From positions 1 through 7,378 of the forward strand of contig JAICLG010000152.1 in NCBI GenBank assembly GCA_025927515.1: 7,378 nt of DNA. Reading direction: 5' to 3'. The position numbers were made by a program, and so were the translations under genes. Source of the DNA: Hyphomicrobium sp. (GTDB lineage Bacteria > Pseudomonadota > Alphaproteobacteria > Rhizobiales > Hyphomicrobiaceae). Below the pieces are notes generated by a model that saw only the letters and a list, made by a program, of their open reading frames with translations, was not told the origin of the DNA and ran no database searches. Below, one piece after another: positions 5,613 through 7,378 of the stretch; position 1 is the first letter of the stretch, and each line of letters starts with the position of its first letter.

Positions 5613-7082
5613 ATGGCTGCTGTTCAGGAGACGATCGAGCAAGTCAAGAAGATCGACGTCGACCAGTACAAGTACGGCTTCGAGACGAAGATCGAGAGCA
5701 TCAAGGCCCCGAAGGGCCTCGATGAATCGACCGTGCGCTACATCTCGGCCAAAAAAGGCGAACCGGAGTGGCTGTTGAACTGGCGCCTCGAAGCGTTCCA
5801 GCGCTGGAAGGCGATGACGGAGCCGACGTGGGCGCGCGTCAACTACCCGAAGATCGATTTTCAGGACATCTATTATTACTCTGCGCCGAAATCGACCGAT
5901 GGACCGAAGTCGCTTGAAGACGTCGATCCGCAGTTGCTCGATACCTATAAAAAGCTCGGAATTCCGCTGAAGGAGCAGGAAATCCTGGCTGGCGTGAAAA
6001 CCTCGCAAGTTGCGGTCGATGCCGTGTTCGACAGCGTCTCGGTCGTGACGACGTTCAAGAAAGAGCTGGCCAAGGCCGGCGTCATCTTCTGCTCGATCTC
6101 GGAAGCCGTGCGCGAGCACCCCGAGCTGGTGAAGAAGTATCTGGGCTCCGTCGTACCGCAGTCCGACAACTTCTATGCGGCGCTGAACGCGGCCGTCTAT
6201 TCCGACGGCTCATTCGTCTACGTGCCTCCGGGAGTGCGCTGCCCGATGGAGCTTTCGACGTATTTCCGCATGAACGAGAAGGATACCGGGCAGTTCGAGC
6301 GGACGTTGATCATCGCCGACCGTGGCGCCTACGTGTCGTATCTCGAAGGCTGCACGGCGCCGACTCGTGACACCAATCAGCTGCACGCAGCCGTGGTCGA
6401 ACTCATTGCGCTCGACGATGCGGAGATCAAATACTCGACCGTTCAGAACTGGTATCCCGGCGACGCCGAGGGCAAAGGCGGAATTTACAACTTCGTCACG
6501 AAGCGTGGTGACTGCCGCGGCGACCGCTCGAAGATCTCATGGACGCAGGTCGAAACTGGCTCGGCGATCACGTGGAAGTATCCGAGCTGCATCCTGCGCG
6601 GCGACAATACGCGCGGCGAATTCTATTCGATCGCCGTTTCGAACGGCTATCAGCAAGTCGATAGCGGTACGAAGATGATTCACCTCGGCAAGAACTCGTC
6701 GAGCCGCATCATCTCGAAGGGCATCGCGGCGGGCTATTCGCAGAATACCTATCGCGGTCTCGTCTCGGCGCATCGCAAGGCGACGAACGTCAGAAACTTC
6801 ACGAACTGCGACTCGCTGCTGATCGGCGACAAGTGCGGCGCGCATACCGTGCCTTACATCGAAGCCAAGAACTCCAGCGCGCATTTCGAGCATGAAGCGA
6901 CGACGTCGAAAATCTCCGACGACATGCTGTTCTATTGCCGTCAGCGCGGGCTTTCACAGGAAGAGGCCATTGCACTCGTCGTTAACGGCTTCGTTCGCGA
7001 CGTGCTGCAGCATCTGCCAATGGAATTCATGGCCGAAACCCAAAAGCTGATCGGCATCTCGCTCGAAGGATCGGTCGGCTAA
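5613..7082 (+). CDS. sufB: SufB, Fe-S cluster scaffold subunit of the SufBCD complex
   Basis: SufB receives persulfide sulfur and assembles iron-sulfur clusters in the cytoplasm with SufC and SufD. The 489-residue product is close to the usual length (E. coli SufB is about 495). Recognisable blocks are EPEWLLNWRLEAFQRW near the N-terminus, SDNFYAALNAAVYSDGSFVYVPPGV, YVSYLEGCTAPTRDTNQLHAAVVEL, VQNWYPGD, SWTQVETGSAITWKYPSC and the C-terminal NFTNCDSLLIGDKCGAHTVP. Cys399 in NCDSLLIG corresponds to the essential C405 of E. coli SufB. The FEHEATTSKI segment that follows is also a hallmark of SufB. The start at 5613 is preceded by AAGAGAG at 5598-5604, 8 nt upstream. It is the second gene of the operon, so sulfur from the desulfurase domain encoded just upstream would be its natural substrate. 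Confidence 0.98.
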   Translation: MAAVQETIEQVKKIDVDQYKYGFETKIESIKAPKGLDESTVRYISAKKGEPEWLLNWRLEAFQRWKAMTEPTWARVNYPKIDFQDIYYYSAPKSTDGPKSLEDVDPQLLDTYKKLGIPLKEQEILAGVKTSQVAVDAVFDSVSVVTTFKKELAKAGVIFCSISEAVREHPELVKKYLGSVVPQSDNFYAALNAAVYSDGSFVYVPPGVRCPMELSTYFRMNEKDTGQFERTLIIADRGAYVSYLEGCTAPTRDTNQLHAAVVELIALDDAEIKYSTVQNWYPGDAEGKGGIYNFVTKRGDCRGDRSKISWTQVETGSAITWKYPSCILRGDNTRGEFYSIAVSNGYQQVDSGTKMIHLGKNSSSRIISKGIAAGYSQNTYRGLVSAHRKATNVRNFTNCDSLLIGDKCGAHTVPYIEAKNSSAHFEHEATTSKISDDMLFYCRQRGLSQEEAIALVVNGFVRDVLQHLPMEFMAETQKLIGISLEGSVG

Positions 7083-7089
7083 GGCGTTT

Positions 7090-7118
7090 CCTTCTCCCCA
7101 TCCTTCAAGGGGAGAAGG
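7090..7118. repeat. Perfect 10-bp palindrome between sufB and sufC (REP-like element)
   Basis: CCTTCTCCCC at 7090-7099 and GGGGAGAAGG at 7109-7118 are exact reverse complements around a 9-nt loop, beginning 8 nt after the sufB stop. The arm and the following AAGGATAGGGTGG resemble, from memory, a family of interspersed palindromes in Rhizobiales genomes built on CTTCTCCCC/GGGGAGAAGG followed by GGATGAGGG. No T tract follows and sufC has its own Shine-Dalgarno, so it is not a normal terminator; it may stabilise or process the mRNA between the two genes. Confidence 0.6.
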
Positions 7119-7169
7119 TCAAGGATAGGGTGGCCGGTAGGCCGAATAGGGACTTCAGAGGTAAGTAAG

Positions 7170-7378
7170 ATGCTTGAAATCAAAAACCTGCACGTGAAGC
7201 TCGAGGACGAGGATCGCGTGATCCTGAAAGGCCTGTCGCTGACCGTCCCGAAAGGAGAAGTGCACGCCATCATGGGCCCGAACGGCTCGGGCAAGTCGAC
7301 GCTCGCTTACGTTCTGGCCGGCCGCGACGGTTACGAGGTTACCGAGGGCGATATCCTTTGGAACGGCGAGTCGATCCT
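7170..7378 (+). CDS. sufC: SufC, ABC-type ATPase of the SufBCD complex (3' truncated by window)
   Basis: The first 69 residues of SufC are present; the frame is open to the window edge. SufC is a soluble ABC ATPase that binds SufB and SufD and drives conformational change during cluster assembly; it is not a transporter subunit. The N-terminus MLEIKNLHVKLED is typical, and GPNGSGKST at residues 36-44 is the Walker A motif. EVTEGDILWNGESIL then matches the SufC region in which ABC transporters carry a short beta-turn. Signature motif, Walker B and H-loop lie outside the window. The ATG at 7170 is preceded by AGAGG at 7157-7161 with an 8-nt spacer. It lies 87 nt after sufB, a gap lengthened by the palindromic repeat; sufD and further suf genes are expected downstream. 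Confidence 0.95.
   Translation, partial: MLEIKNLHVKLEDEDRVILKGLSLTVPKGEVHAIMGPNGSGKSTLAYVLAGRDGYEVTEGDILWNGESI

Noticed and set aside
7090..7118. Reading the sufB-sufC palindrome as a Rho-independent terminator
   Set aside because: No T tract follows on either strand and sufC continues the operon with its own ribosome binding site. A repeat or mRNA-processing element fits better.
7100..7126. Possible pseudoknot: loop ATCCTT at 7100-7105 pairing with AAGGAT at 7121-7126
   Set aside because: The connecting loops would be 0 and 2 nt, too short to cross a 10-bp stem, so it could only exist as an alternative to the main hairpin.

Overview
The window is about 7.4 kb of GC-rich, densely packed chromosomal DNA. 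Protein content and gene order suggest an alphaproteobacterium of the Rhizobiales/Hyphomicrobiales. My best guess is a Hyphomicrobium-like lineage, but that is inference from protein flavour and iron-regulatory motifs, not a measured assignment. I see no rRNA, tRNA, CRISPR array, transposase or phage gene.

Left part (1-3710), housekeeping genes in two convergent pairs. The 3' end of a large AsmA-like/DUF3971 envelope protein (+) runs into tyrS (tyrosyl-tRNA synthetase, -). Divergent from tyrS is anmK (anhydro-N-acetylmuramic acid kinase, +, peptidoglycan recycling). It converges, with only 25 nt between, on a small alpha/beta hydrolase (-) that carries an unusual Arg/Glu-rich C-terminal tail.

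Control region (3711-3985). This 275-nt divergent gap holds a near-consensus sigma-70 promoter (TTGACT, 17 nt, CATAAT) pointing right. Two candidate iron operators overlap it. A TGA-N9-TCA site of the Rrf2/RirA type lies on the -35, and an ICE/Irr-box-like palindrome with one base off consensus lies on the -10/+1. A roughly 134-nt leader leads to a GTG start with a good Shine-Dalgarno sequence.

Right part (3986-7378), iron-sulfur cluster assembly operon. The first gene encodes one 521-residue polypeptide in which a complete IscR-type Rrf2 regulator is joined in frame, by a short linker, to a complete IscS/NifS-type cysteine desulfurase. The regulator half keeps all [2Fe-2S]-ligand positions, and the desulfurase half keeps its PLP lysine and active-site cysteine. 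The gene is followed by sufB (scaffold) and the start of sufC (ATPase), which runs off the window. Two hairpins punctuate the operon: one between the fusion gene and sufB, and a perfect 10-bp palindrome resembling an interspersed REP-type element between sufB and sufC.

The most notable item is the regulator-enzyme fusion. It puts the cluster-status sensor and the sulfur donor of the pathway in one protein at a 1:1 ratio, behind a promoter that appears to respond to iron through two regulators, one of which could be the fusion protein itself.
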